Shown: piece by piece, positions 8,405 to 19,771 of the stretch
How positions within the stretch are numbered: position 1 is the first letter of the stretch
Layout of the letters: each line of letters opens with the position of its first letter
Assembly: GCA_958430865.1 (NCBI GenBank)
Contig: CAUDNR010004001.1
Location: 43,917 to 63,945 of the forward strand
From: Entrophospora sp. SA101
Taxonomy: Eukaryota > Glomeromycota > Glomeromycetes > Entrophosporales > Entrophosporaceae
Direction: 5' to 3'
DNA length: 20,029 bases
Position numbers and translations under genes: made by a program
The notes under the pieces: generated by a model
Seen by the model: the letters and a program-made list of their open reading frames with translations, nothing else
Told to the model about the DNA's origin: nothing
Database searches by the model: none

Positions 8405-10862
8405 TATTAATGTTTTGAAATGGTAATATTAGTTGTAATTATTATTATTATAATTATTATAATTATTAAAGTATAATTAAGAAATTTATGATTTTTTTTG
8501 AAATAAATAAATGTCGCTTTTTAATTATATTATTATAAATATTATTATATTAATTTTTATTATTTAGTAAAGATAAGAGAAAATTTTAAGGAAAAAAAAA
8601 GGGAGGAAAAAAGAATTAAAAAAATTATTTTTTAAAAAAAAGTTGTATATATATATACATATATGAAAAGGGGATGTGATGATATTATGTTATTTTAAAA
8701 AGTATAAATAAATAAAAATTTTTTTTTTGAGAAAAAAAAAAACTTACGAGGTATTAACAGGAGATGAGCCAAAAAAATCCAACTAATAAAGGGGTTAAAA
8801 GTAAATTAAAGTTACACGGACGTCAGATAGACAATATATTAAAATTTAAAGTCGTACGACAGACAGCATACACCATAAATTGTATAAATTAGATAAACAT
8901 ATATTAAAATGCATATAATAATATTATATCATTATTGTTTATAAAGGAAATGGCACAAATTAATGATAATTTACACCACTGAACCACTTGTACCTATAAA
9001 GACTTTTTTCCTCTCTCTCCTGAAAATGTTAATTTGTGTCATACATATTACGCAAAGATATTTTTGGAACTAATAAAATTATTATAATAAATAATATACA
9101 CAAATATATATATACACACACAATCACACACAATCGCAACATCGACCACCTATTATTAACATTAACATTAATATTTTCGAATTATTCTAAACTAATTATT
9201 TAGGTTATTATAGTAAATAGAAGTCAAACCAGGCTAAGTAATGAATGGCTTAATTCAAAGATTTGTTGGGTTAATATTTTTTATATTTTTTATGCGATAA
9301 ATTTCATCCTTTTTATTTTTATCCAAGTTGACATCCTTTTATGGAAAATTTGTGAGAGAGAAAAATGAATCCATCCAATCACAAGGTTTCCCTCGCATTT
9401 CTAAATAAAGTCAATGTCAAATAAAAAGTTTACTGTTAATTTAATATACCCCCCACTTTGTTTTCCCATTATATAATTTATGTAATTGAAATTTTTTAAT
9501 TTTGTTGAATTAATTTGGTAAATTGAAAGTGAAAAATGGTTTGTTGTTGTCTTAAATTAGAATAAAAAAAAACAATCAAAATAATGTGATGTTTTATTCT
9601 AATTAATGACTGATTAATTGGGTTTTGATCTCATCCCCAGGAATTAAAAGCATAAATTAAAAAAACACATTTCCATACATTTTCCACATGTGTAAATCTA
9701 AATTTACACACATCACACTTACATATTTGTTATATAAACATAACAAATATTCCTTTGTTAAATCCAAAAAGCTCAATAATGAACAAATTACTGACTATGA
9801 TGATTTGATATTGAACAATTTAATTAAAATGAACCAATCGCACCTACCTTCCTTGGTATTTAAAGAACAAATTACTATATTAAAAATATAATGTATTTAG
9901 TCATGTGATCCCACGTTTATGCTATATATGCTATATATTTATATGTACATGCAGCAACAGATCATTTGCATTATTTTTTTTTCCCAAAAAAAAAACTTGT
10001 TTCCAAACAAGAATTTTTTGTATATTTAATGAGTAATCATTTTTGTCATTTCTGTATATATATATAATTTGGCTGAGAAAATTCCATAATTTTTAACACC
10101 TGGCGTGATAATATATATAATGAGCTTAATGATGTAATTAATTTCAAAAAATGACATAACATATAATTTTCCCACGTACAATAAGAATTTTTTCATTACC
10201 AAATAGGAAATTTTTTCGTCAAAGTAAATATTTTGAAAATTTTTAAAGAAAGAAGTTTGGACAATAAAGGTAATAAGAAAAGATCATTGTTATATATCGA
10301 TCATTGACCCTTTTAGGAAGTCACAATTGAAGATCATCCGAGAAACCGTGCATTTTCTTTATTTATTACCTAGTTTGTATTATAATGAATCGCTATGAAA
10401 AATTCGTTAAACGATTATTGCAATTACTTATTATTTATTACATTTTTGATTTTAAACTTTGGAAATTTTGTCGCGTATTTAATATAACTAGAATTGGTTC
10501 GATAAAGGTATTTTAGTATAACAGTAGAATTAACATACATAGAATTCATCAAAATTTGAGGGTCGTTTTTCAAGGGAGGAACAATTCTATGGACGTCAAT
10601 AACTGCACCAAAACCCGAAATTTGGGAAAAATTAAAAAATCGCGTACAAACATGTAAACTTGGCAAGCCAGATTTGCCTAACTCGGATAAATTTTTTTAT
10701 AATTACTACATTTAAAATTTCTTGATAAGTCGGCAACATATATGAATTCTTGGAAATTGAGTGCGGGGTTGTGTTACATAAGAAATGCGCACATTTTGTG
10801 ATTAATAAAAATTTTTTTTTAACAAGTGTTTCTTTCATTTTTATTTGCCCAATGTTCATATG
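8405..10862. other. Long intergenic region without an intact gene
   Basis: This includes the promoter and 5' UTR of the minus-strand Meu6-like gene (just above 8404) and then A/T-rich DNA. Small open frames (9688-9891 plus; 10424-10859 minus) have no recognised similarity. A short inverted repeat pairs ATGGCACAAATTAAT near 8950 with GTTAATTTGTGTCAT near 9030. No tRNA, rRNA or conserved protein is seen. Confidence 0.5.
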
Positions 10863-11075
10863 CTATTTAAAATCAAAATTTTGAATATCTGGTCTATTTA
10901 ATAAAATCATTAAATGATTATTCAATGTATTAATATTCATTTTGTTTCTCAATTTGTTTTTTATCAACTTCATTTCTGAAAATATTCTTTCTACATGTGC
11001 ATTAGAAGTATAAGGAGTGTGTGTTATTTTAATAATAATTGTTGAATTTGGGTAATTGAAAGAAGATATTGCTTA
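10863..11075 (-). pseudogene. hAT-family transposase C-terminal relic
   Basis: The minus strand reads NYPNSTIIIKITHTPYTSNA, then HVERIFSEMKLIKNKLRNKM and a tail to TAG at 10863-10865. The pattern SN-x-x-x-ER-x-FS-x-M followed by K-x-x-x-RN and a helix is the hAT C-terminal dimerisation domain (SNASVERLFS.M...K...R in the family). Upstream frames contain stops, and the DNA-binding and catalytic parts are not found. It is a truncated remnant. Confidence 0.75.
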
Positions 11076-11483
11076 GTATTAGATAGTTTTGAGAGTAAAG
11101 CATAAATATACATTCATGGAAATTGTTATTATGATTTAGTATAAATAAATCAGAAGAAATTGGATTAACATTGTTGGCATATCATCATAAATAAAATCTA
11201 GAGACATGGTAAAAAATCAATAATAAATAAAAGTATTTTTGCATTCAAAAAAATAGATTATAACTGAAATCATCAATGATTTATCATTGATAAAAAAGCA
11301 AAGTATGTATACCTGAAGACATCAGCAATTTATTATAAATATAAATATACTTTGTTGCACGGATTTTTCTGCACAACAAATTATTGGCTGCCAACACTGG
11401 TCACATGACGAATTTTAAATTCTAGGATTGGGTTTCCAATACCAATTAAAATAATTAATTAAAAAATTTTTTTTTTATAATAA
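11076..11483. other. Intergenic; promoter side of bL27m gene
   Basis: A/T-rich sequence with a small perfect hairpin (TCAATGAT/ATCATTGA, 11273-11290) and a T-run just before the bL27m start. No gene is recognised; part may be further hAT-derived sequence. Confidence 0.4.
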
Positions 11484-12262
11484 ATGTCATTTGCAAAAAA
11501 TTTCATTCGACCCAAATTTACATTAACAACTACTACATTACCTCTTGAAATTTTAAAATTTCAAACTTTCAGTAATAAAAATTTTCAAAGAGGTTAAGTA
11601 TCCCGATTAATAAAAAATTGACAAAAGCAATAATAAATTTAAAATTGTTTAATTGACAATTAAATTGTTGTAGGGGAACTTAGTAATAGTTTTATACAAA
11701 AAAGATGGGCAACAAAAAAGGCAGGTGGTTCAACACATAATGGACGTGATTCTGCTGGGAGAAGATTAGGAGTAAAGAAATTTGGTGGTAAGTTTCTATT
11801 ATATATTATATATATATATATATATATAATATATTTGTTTATTAAAGATACTTGATGAAATTATATAAATAGATGAATATGTTGAAATTGGAAACATAAT
11901 TGTAAGACAGAGAGGAACTCGATTTCATCCAGGAGAAAATGTAATGTTGATTGATTGATTGATTGATTGATTTGTTGGTGGAATGATTATAAATAATAAT
12001 TGTTTTCATATTTGTTATAAAGGTAAAATGTGGAAAAGATGATACATTATATGCGATACAATCAGGATTTGTACGATTTTATAGGGATCCCAAAAAACCA
12101 AAAAAAAGATTAGTAGGGATAGTTTTTGATCGTAATGATAAATTACCTAGATTACCGACTGAGCCAAGATCACGTAAATTTGAGTTTATTGATTTAGTGT
12201 CATATAGGAATGAGTTGAAATTATCAAGAGAAAAGGCGGCATCAAAAAAACTTGAAAATTAA
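11484..12262 (+). CDS. MRPL27: Mitochondrial large-subunit ribosomal protein bL27m (4 exons)
   Basis: This is a component of the mitochondrial large ribosomal subunit, placed near the peptidyl-transferase centre by homology to bacterial L27. Exons are 11484-11592, 11683-11787, 11873-11940 and 12023-12262, giving 173 residues. Introns are 90, 85 and 82 nt (donors gttaag, gtaagt, gtaatg). Residues 1-about 43 look like a presequence (Arg/Lys/Ser/Thr, few acids). Then come [47 protein letters not shown] and CGKDDTLYA, the L27 core in order, followed by a C-terminal extension usual for mitochondrial forms. The exon 2 acceptor is uncertain: TTGTAG at 11672 is the stronger site, but a seven-A run at 11697-11703 puts it out of frame. 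The in-frame choice is CTTAG at 11682. Confidence 0.88.
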
Positions 12263-12668
12263 TAAAATAAGAAATGACATCTGATTACTGGCATATGCAA
12301 CTAACATACTAAATTATGAGAATAATATAATGAAATTTATCTTTTAGCTTGACCATCTCATTGATTGCAAATTCCAATTTCTTTGATTCTTTAGTATTGG
12401 TAGTGTTTCTACAAATATTTGCTAGTTATTTTTGTAACTCACGCGAGATTATAAATAGGTCAGTGATACAAGTATCTTTTAATTGGAAGAATTTAAGTTT
12501 GACAATTTTTAAAATCTCAATAGACAATGCATATTTTCTTACCTGTGTTTTAATTTTACATGTGATTTAAACCAACAATCGTCCCATTTTAATTCTCAAG
12601 CCACCCAAGTATGTGTAACTTGGATGATTTTATAACAGTAAATAGCATTTCTAAAATTTTCAATTAAA
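12263..12668. other. Intergenic region before the coiled-coil gene
   Basis: A/T-rich, between the end of bL27m and the next start on the same strand. It presumably holds the bL27m 3' UTR and the promoter of the downstream gene. The open frame at 12349-12570 lacks an ATG and resembles nothing known to me. Confidence 0.5.
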
Positions 12669-13309
12669 ATGGCTTCCACATTTATTACTGCTAATAACAC
12701 ACCTAGAAAACTTAATGTGAATTTACCAAGATATCCTTATAGATTGCTTGATGAAGCAACCAGGAGGGAAAAGGAAGCACTTGCACAAAAACATGAAGAT
12801 GAAGAGGTGGAATATATATATATATAATTGCTTTTTATCATGTAATAAGATAAAACCTTTAAAGATACCAAATTTTATATTTTTTGATATTTTTTAGGCT
12901 AGAAATAATAATAAGCCAGATATGATTACAAAATTAGATATATTTAAAACAGACTCATTTTTGAATGATGATAAAGCCATCATTGTAAATTATCCATTTT
13001 TGAAGAACAGACATGAAGATGATAACGTCCTAAAACATTTTTTCAATGAGTGTAGAGATGTATTTATTGAATATATATATATATATATTTATTTTTTTTT
13101 GATATTGGGGAATTTTTGGTGATAAATATTTTTCATGATTAGCAATAATAATAATAATATGCTAATTTGTAATTTGTTTATTACTATACAAATACTAAAA
13201 TTATATAAAAGGGGTACGCAACTATTCCTCAAGTAGTCATTGATTCCCTTGAAAGAATGCTTGGAGATATTTCAGGACTTCCACGCACTGTTAATTTTTT
13301 ATCATTGCC

Positions 13310-13340
<31 letters not shown>

Positions 13341-16300
13341 AGTCAAAATTATGAGAATATAGAGATTGGTAATGGAATCCTAGAAAAAAAAGAAAGCGAT
13401 AACAATCATAAAAATGATTCTGATATTATTCCTTATAGCCTGAATGGATTTTCAAATAGTTCAAAAAAAATCATGAAATCAGATATCAAGAATATGAGCA
13501 AAGAAAAGGTGATTCTTATAATTTCACATAAAAATTAATTTGCTGTTTGTTATTTTACTCATTAATTATTAATTATTAATTATTAATCACAATTCCTATT
13601 TTTCATTTCTTAGACAAATGCTGGCTTTGGACCAATTCATGGTGAAGCAAGGCAAAAAATTATTGATAACCCAAACAATAATAAAGAATTTGACAAACTT
13701 GATGATATTTTATCACTACTTCAAGAATTACGGAATAATGACCATAACATCCATGAGATTATGACACAATCACAAACTTTTCAAAGACACATAGAAAAGT
13801 TAGAGTCAGAACTTAAACAAACAAATGCTCAATTGAACACTGAAACAAAAAAGCATTCTGATGAAACACATAGCTTTAAATTAAAAGAAAGTCAACTTCG
13901 ATCTGAGATAACTGCACTAAAAAATGGTTCATTACAGCAAGAAAACAAAATTAATCTTGCACATAGTCAATTGAAATCGCTTGAAAAACAAAATCAATCA
14001 TTTATCCAAGAAAATGATAAACTGAAACAATCAGAAAGAAATCTGGAAATTAAAATTTGTAAGATTGATGCTGATTTGGCAAGCGCAAGAACAAAAATCT
14101 CTGAACTTGAGCATGAAAATCAACATAAGCTTGCTGAAAATGATAATTCATGGGAGAACAAAGAAAATTCTTTAAAATCAGAGCTTTATGCAACTGAACG
14201 ATCATTGAAAGAGCTCAAAGCATATCAAGAACAATTGAAAGCTGGTGCATCAATTGATCAAATAATAAAAGATCGTCAAGGAGAGCTTGAAAAGCAGTTG
14301 AAAGATCTTACTGCAAAGAGTCGTGAGTCGAAAAATTCAAATGAAGGATTAAAAATTCAAGAATCAGCTCAGTCAAAAAGTAAAAATCAGGAGTTGGACA
14401 ATATTCAATTACGTAGGAGGATTCAAGACCTTGAGAAAAGGTTGTCTGAAGCTCAATCAAGCAGAAATGCAGAAAATGAGTTAATCAATAAAGAACTCAG
14501 TGTTCTTCGAGCAGAAAACAGTCGTCTCAAGACTGAAACAAAAGAATCTTCAGAAATCCATAGAAAGAATCAAAGCCTCGAAGAACAAACTGCTGAACTT
14601 TCAAAGTTAAGACCTCATATTAAAAGTTTGGAAAAGCATGTTGCAGAACTTGAGAGAGTCTGCCAACACATGAGTGAATCAGAATCTCATGCTGTTGATT
14701 TACTTGAACGAAATAAAGACTTGGAGAATCAAGTAGCCGAGCTTAGTGTGCTCCGTAAACGTTTAAGAGATTCAGATAATCAAATAAATGAATTGCGTAG
14801 TATTCAAAAACGGATCACTGAGCTAGAAACTGTACAAACTGAATATGATATGCAAAAGTTAGATTTTGACAAAATGCTTCAAGAAAACAAAGTTCTTAAG
14901 CAAGAGAATGTTTCCAAATCAGAAGAGCTGAAGCAATATTATCAAAATATGATGGCAGAGCTTGAACAAGCTAATTATGAAATATCCAATTTGAAATCAC
15001 AAGTCCTTGAAATTGAAAAAGAAAATAAAAATTTGATGGCAGAAAAAAATCAATTACAAAATTACGTAAATTCATCTCTTGACTTACCAAGAGCATCAAA
15101 CATGGATGATAACTATTCTGCTGCCACAATTACAAATTATGAAATTCGTGGAAGAGGAACATCTGAAATTCCTCACATGCAAGCAACAAATAATGATTGT
15201 TATTATTATAATAATAATCATAATGGTTTTAACAATAATGCCAATATTGGCATAAATCCTTCATCAACACAATATCAACAACAACAACCAAAACTATCAT
15301 ATCAAATGAACCTACAATCTACTGAAAATCCAAATCCACAACCATTTATTCAAAATCAATCAACAGTTCAACCACAATTCTCTCAAAATCAAGATGAACC
15401 ACAAACTCAATATATTCCGCAAATACAATCAGTGCAATCAGAATTACAAGCACAAGTGCATTATGATTCCAACTCTTTAACATCAACGAATCAATGCATG
15501 TCAACTTTTGATCAAACTCATTCAATTCAAACTAATCAATACAATCCTAATCCTTTGACATCAATGAGTCACTCTACATCAACCCTTGATCATCAGAATC
15601 AATCACTTCAAATTAATCAGTATCCTCATAATATTTATGCTCCTTTGACGTCAACCCTTGTTCACAATCAATCAATCCAATATCCTCACACTGATCCTAA
15701 TCCTTTAATGCCAATGAACCAATATACGCCAACCCTTGATCAAAATCAATCAATGCAAACTAATCCTTCAGTATCAATGAATCAACCTACATCAATTCAT
15801 GATCAAAATCAATCAATTATTCAACCAATCCAATATCCTCATAATAATTATAACCTTATGAATCAATTTACACCAACCCAAAATCAAAATCAATATTCTC
15901 ACACTGATCCTAATCATCTATCCATGTCAACCCATGATCAAAACCAAACTAATCAATATTCTCACACTGACCCTAATTCTTTAACATCAATGAATCAATC
16001 CACATCAACATTTGATCAAAGCCAAAATCAATCTATTCAATCAAATCATTATTCCAACAAGCCAAAAAATTTTGCTACAGCAAATAACAAAAGTTACAAG
16101 AAAGGAAATCAAAATCATAATAACACAAGGAATTCAAGAAACCCCAATTTGAATAATAGATATCAAAAGCACAAAAAAGTAAATAACAGGACTGACCACC
16201 AAAGCATTCTCGATCAAAATCAAGCAAAAATAACAACAATAAATAAACAAAATAATAATGACAACGACTCAAATCAAAATAAATCTACAATTGAAATTGA

Positions 16301-16355
16301 GCCTGAAGTAAAATTAACCACCGAATCTTGGTGGAAGAATGAAAAAGACAATTAA
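12669..16355 (+). CDS. Uncharacterised coiled-coil protein with Q/N-rich repeat tail (4 exons)
   Basis: Exons are 12669-12806, 12898-13059, 13212-13508 and 13614-16355, for 1112 residues, all joined in phase 0 (donors gtggaa, gtattt, gtgatt). The first two exons give a compact N-terminal region (MASTFITANNTPRKLNVNLP, then DIFKTDSF and HFFNECRD). After the splice, GYATIPQVVIDSLERML continues smoothly, supporting the model. A Pro/Ser run lies near residues 131-143. NAGFGPIHGEARQKI begins exon 4. Residues about 249-682 are a long heptad-rich coiled coil (Leu/Lys/Glu/Gln). Residues about 683-1112 are Q/N/P/S/T-rich with imperfect 25-30-residue repeats. The architecture suggests a cytoskeletal, spindle-pole or scaffold protein, but I recognise no family and assign no function. 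Weak donors make exons 1-3 less certain than exon 4. Confidence 0.75.
15440..16060 (+). repeat. Q/N-rich degenerate coding repeats
   Basis: Phrases such as NQYPHTDPNPL, TSMNQSTSTLDQNQS and HDQNQSIQ recur about every 25-30 residues, with matching nucleotide blocks (CACACTGATCCTAATC, TCAATGAATCA, GATCAAAATCAATCA). This indicates expansion by duplication within the exon. Confidence 0.8.
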
Positions 16356-16541
16356 GTTTTTTTTTTGTTTTTATTGTTTTATTTATAAACAAAATTATTA
16401 CTATATTGTTCTATTATCTTTTTCTTTTTCTGTTTTTTTTTTTTTTTCCTTTCATCTAATCAATCATAAACTACAAATAAAAAAATAAAAAAATATTTAT
16501 TAGATAAATTGACTAATTAATTAAACATGCAAACTTTTTTT
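16356..16541. terminator. Convergent 3' intergenic region
   Basis: A 186-nt spacer between the stop codons of the plus-strand coiled-coil gene and minus-strand EMC6. It is rich in T runs and contains AATAAA-like and ATAAAAAAATA segments suitable for polyadenylation on both strands. The exact sites cannot be fixed from sequence alone. Confidence 0.4.
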
Positions 16542-16889
16542 TTAAAAAAAATATTTGTTACCATGAACAATTCCATAAAGTAAAGTCCAAAACAATACAT
16601 ATGAAAACAAGCCTCCGGATATTCCTTCGGTCCAAACATCAGCTCCGTTACGAAAATATAAATTGGGTTTTCCCTTTGTTTTCATAGACCATATTAGAAA
16701 AGATGAAAACAAAGATGCTATTGCATAAAATATAAAACCACTATAACTAGTCAAGCCAAGTATTCCAACCGCTGATCCTGTAATTGCTGACATTGACGAG
16801 CGAATAAAAGTTATGGTTTTCATATTATGAACTATATTTTCTGAAACATATAACGAAGCTTGATTTTGTGGAGATTGTTGATTAGACAT
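16542..16889 (-). CDS. EMC6: ER membrane protein complex subunit 6 (EMC6)
   Basis: EMC6 is a small subunit of the ER membrane protein complex, which inserts tail-anchored and some polytopic proteins into the ER membrane. The protein has 115 residues, close to the family length (about 110), with no intron. It starts at ATG 16889 with a polar, Gln/Asn-rich N-terminus. Transmembrane segments are at about 32-47, 50-68 and 92-110. Family landmarks are visible: SAITGSAVGILGLT, GFIFYAIAS, and near the end GISGGLFSYVLFWTLLYGIV, all closely matching animal EMC6. It is convergent with the coiled-coil gene and divergent from the zinc-knuckle gene. Confidence 0.95.
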   Translation of the reverse strand: MSNQQSPQNQASLYVSENIVHNMKTITFIRSSMSAITGSAVGILGLTSYSGFIFYAIASLFSSFLIWSMKTKGKPNLYFRNGADVWTEGISGGLFSYVLFWTLLYGIVHGNKYFF

Positions 16890-17225
16890 TTTTGATATTA
16901 TTGATTTTTAACAATGCAATTATTAAAATTATTTAAGTTGGTTTCCTACTTTGTAGATCTTTTACAATTAGTATTAGTATTAAATCACACGAAACAGAGT
17001 TTTTCCGAAAAAAAAAAAAAAAAAAAAACAAAAGCGAATTGATCGATATTTTTAAAAATAAAATATTTGACCTTTCATTTGCTAAAATAGATAATAAATA
17101 AATAAAAGTAAGTGGTTAATTTTTTTTTAAATAGTCTGCTTATACTTTCTAACTTTTTAAAAATTTTAATTATTTAAAGAGTTCTTTTGAAAGTTACTTA
17201 TATTGCCAAACTTTTCTTTAATAAG
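16890..17225. promoter_or_regulatory. Shared divergent promoter region, EMC6 / zinc-knuckle gene
   Basis: A 336-nt region between the start codons of two oppositely oriented genes. It includes a 21-nt A tract (17008-17028) that could exclude nucleosomes, and T-rich stretches just upstream of 17226. It is likely bidirectional; no specific factor site is claimed. Confidence 0.45.
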
Positions 17226-19771
17226 ATGACTGATAATTGGGGATCTCCTCCTCCTGTTCAACAACAACAATTTTCCTGGAATAATGCACCCACCCAATCT
17301 CAACCACAACAAACACAACATTCGTTAACACCTTTACAACAACAACAACAACAACAACAACGACAACAACGACAACAACAACAACATTCTTCACTTCCAC
17401 AACCTTCACAGCCTTCAATTAATCAAGGGCCGGGAGAAAAAAATATAATTGAAGTAAGTATAGCGATTATCTAAAAAAAAAAAAAAGGCTCATACATTCA
17501 AAAAGTAAATGGCAATCATGAAGTGTCTGTATATTAGAAATATTATTTGATTTTTTTTTTGATTTTGAGTAAATTAATAATTATATAAAGTATATATAAA
17601 TCTATTTAGATAAACACTGATCCAAGTTACAAACAAATGCAAAGCAACAACACAATTGATTCCAAGTATGTCAACAACGTGTCTGCTAAATATATTACAG
17701 GTATATATATATATTTATTTATTCGGCAATTCAAAATTCTTTAAAACCAATTTTTTTTTACCATTAAATAAACTATCGTCTAGATTCTTTACCAATAGGA
17801 CAAAACCCAACAAAAAAAGTATTTCATACTGTTGATATTCAAGATGAACTTGATCCCGTGGATTTAGCAATTCTTACACTTTTGCAACAAAAATATTCAC
17901 TTACAATCATTTTTCCAGATAATAAAGCCATACCACCACCACCACCTGAATTGAAGCAACTAGTCGATTATTTTATTAATAGAAAGCAAAATAAACAAAA
18001 TTCAAATTCACAAAGTTTTTCTAAAACTGATTTGGAAAAGTCGTCTTATACTCGTGATGTTGCTTTTACACCAGACAATAAAATTTCAAATATAACCAAA
18101 CCTGATAATGGTAATGATTATGATAATAATAACAATAATAATATAGTAGAAACAATTACTTTAACACAAGATGTAAATACACCTCAAGATTCTTTGATTA
18201 GTTTTGATGATAATACCAATGTCCATGAATTTACGCCTAAATCACAACAAACCAATAAATATAATGATGATGAAATTTTTGGTTTGGCTAAAAGACCTCC
18301 TATTATAAATACTATAAATAATCATACACCTGTCTCCGTCAATTCAAGTCATGATAAACCGTTGAAAGATTTAATATCGAATAACAATGTTCCTCAACAA
18401 CTGGTTATAAAAAGTCCAATAAATGATAATTATGTAACTCCATCAATAAATTCATCTTTTACTGTTGAACCACAAAAAGAAAGCAATTATCCGGCAGAGA
18501 CTGTCAGCAATCAAGGTTATTGGAATGAAAATGATTCAAATCAAGTGGATTGGACAGGGTCAATTGGACAAAAGGAAAATACAAATAGTGCTCTGAAAAA
18601 AGGAAGAATCGATTTTAATCCAATTTATCATGACCGGAGCAAAGGTTTGAAAAAATATATAATAATACATCTTTTTATTTATAATTATAATAGAAAATGT
18701 TTTAATGACTTCATTTTTTGCTTTTTAAAAAAGTGATTAATGATGAGTTCAATGGCGTGACAAAACAAGATACTAATGACAAATTAATGATTTGGTATGG
18801 TATTTTATATCAATTCAAAAATTTTTTCTAAAAATGAATTTTTTTTATTTAACAATACATATAAATTTATTTTTATTATTTATATAAAAAGTTATAAATG
18901 TAACATGTCAGATCATCAAAGTTTGGAATGTCAGGAAAAACCCAACACAGAAATATTATGGAAGAATTTAATTAAAGCTGATACAGATAAAGATTTAGAT
19001 ATGATTAAGAAAATATTTGACGATTACACTAAAGCTGCACCAGATGAAACCTTTCAATCTATGGAGCGTAAATTCAGAGAATCAAAATGTAACGTGAGAA
19101 TAATAGCTTTGGATCGAGGGGAAGTTCCTGCTGATAAAACTTTAGTTGATATTCAAGGTCATGTAGGTAAAAAATATTTTGCACATATAATGATTGGGCC
19201 ACCAGCTTGTATTCCAATTGATTGTGGACAAATAGCTCAAGGTGACGGAGAAAATAATTCATGGTTAGCCGATGCAGGCTTTTTGAAAGATAAAAATTCT
19301 ATTGAAATGTGTATTACTTGTAATAAAAGCGGGCACAGTTCAAACAATTGTCCTAAAATAAAAAAGGAAAGCAATCAAGAATCATTTACATCATTATCAT
19401 GCCAGAGTTGTGGTTCAACAGGACATACCACTAAATCTTGTAACAGAGGAGTGTATAACAAAGATAACAAAGATGAAGATGATTACTACTACTCTAAATC
19501 TCAAGAACCTAAACTCAATAATTTTAATTTTAATAATAATAATAATAACAATGGCAAACTTTGCTATAAATGTGGTTTACCAAATCATATTGCTCGCAAT
19601 TGTAGTGATGACACGTCAAGATCTAATTCTGAAAGGTCTGAAAGGAGATATTCAAGAAGTAGTAATACTGGTAGTAGTGGTGTTAACAACAACAATAATA
19701 ATATAGAAAAAGCAGCAACTACTTGGGGAGAAACTGCTAACTTGGATAATGTTGCGGTTTGGTGGAAATAA
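17226..19771 (+). CDS. CnjB-like CCHC zinc-knuckle protein (5 exons, one gene)
   Basis: Exons are 17226-17453, 17610-17700, 17784-18644, 18734-18794 and 18892-19771, giving 706 residues. All junctions are GT..AG and frame-consistent (donors gtaagt, gtatat, gtttga, gtatgg). The N-terminus (MTDNWGSPP) is Gln-rich with a poly-Q run, then a segment LDPVDLAILTLLQQKYSLTI and an Asn-rich linker. Four CX2CX4HX4C knuckles start at Cys414, Cys554, Cys584 and Cys638. The first (CYKCNMSDHQSLEC) is completed only by the exon 4-5 splice. Between knuckles 1 and 2 lies a conserved-looking domain (ILWKNLIKADTDKDLDMIKK through TLVDIQGHVGKKYF) that I associate from memory with fungal proteins annotated as CnjB-type zinc-knuckle factors. 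CCHC knuckles bind single-stranded RNA or DNA; the target is unknown. The C-terminus is Trp-containing (WGETANLDNVAVWWK). Confidence 0.85.
17333..17394 (+). repeat. CAA/CGA coding microsatellite (poly-Q)
   Basis: Near-continuous CAA codons with two CGA interruptions encode a poly-Gln tract in exon 1 of the zinc-knuckle gene. Replication-slippage length variation is likely. Confidence 0.9.

Noticed and set aside
8950..9043. Short inverted repeat (ATGGCACAAATTAAT against GTTAATTTGTGTCAT) as a MITE
   Set aside because: Arms are only about 15 nt with mismatches, and homology does not extend; no target duplication seen.
9688..9891. 67-residue plus-strand open frame
   Set aside because: No recognised similarity, AT-driven composition and no splice or context support; likely chance.
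9985..10020. Hairpin CTTGTTT-CC-AAACAAG followed by T run, like a bacterial terminator
   Set aside because: Eukaryotic context, no adjacent gene end; a chance palindrome in A/T-rich DNA.
10424..10859. Overlapping minus-strand frames downstream of the hAT relic
   Set aside because: Not recognisable, they begin at non-ATG codons or run through low-complexity sequence, and they lie after the hAT stop; not called as genes.
12349..12570. 73-residue hydrophobic plus-strand frame
   Set aside because: It lacks an ATG start, sits in the promoter/3' UTR space and has no family resemblance.
13257..13538. Independent 93-residue protein with poly-Pro
   Set aside because: It is an internal exon: reading frame, GT donor at 13509 and AG acceptor at 13211 connect it to flanking exons in phase 0.
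18797..19771. Separate zinc-finger gene starting inside 18797-18905
   Set aside because: The upstream part of that frame is intron sequence; splicing from 18794 to 18892 completes a CCHC knuckle and joins it to the 17226 gene.
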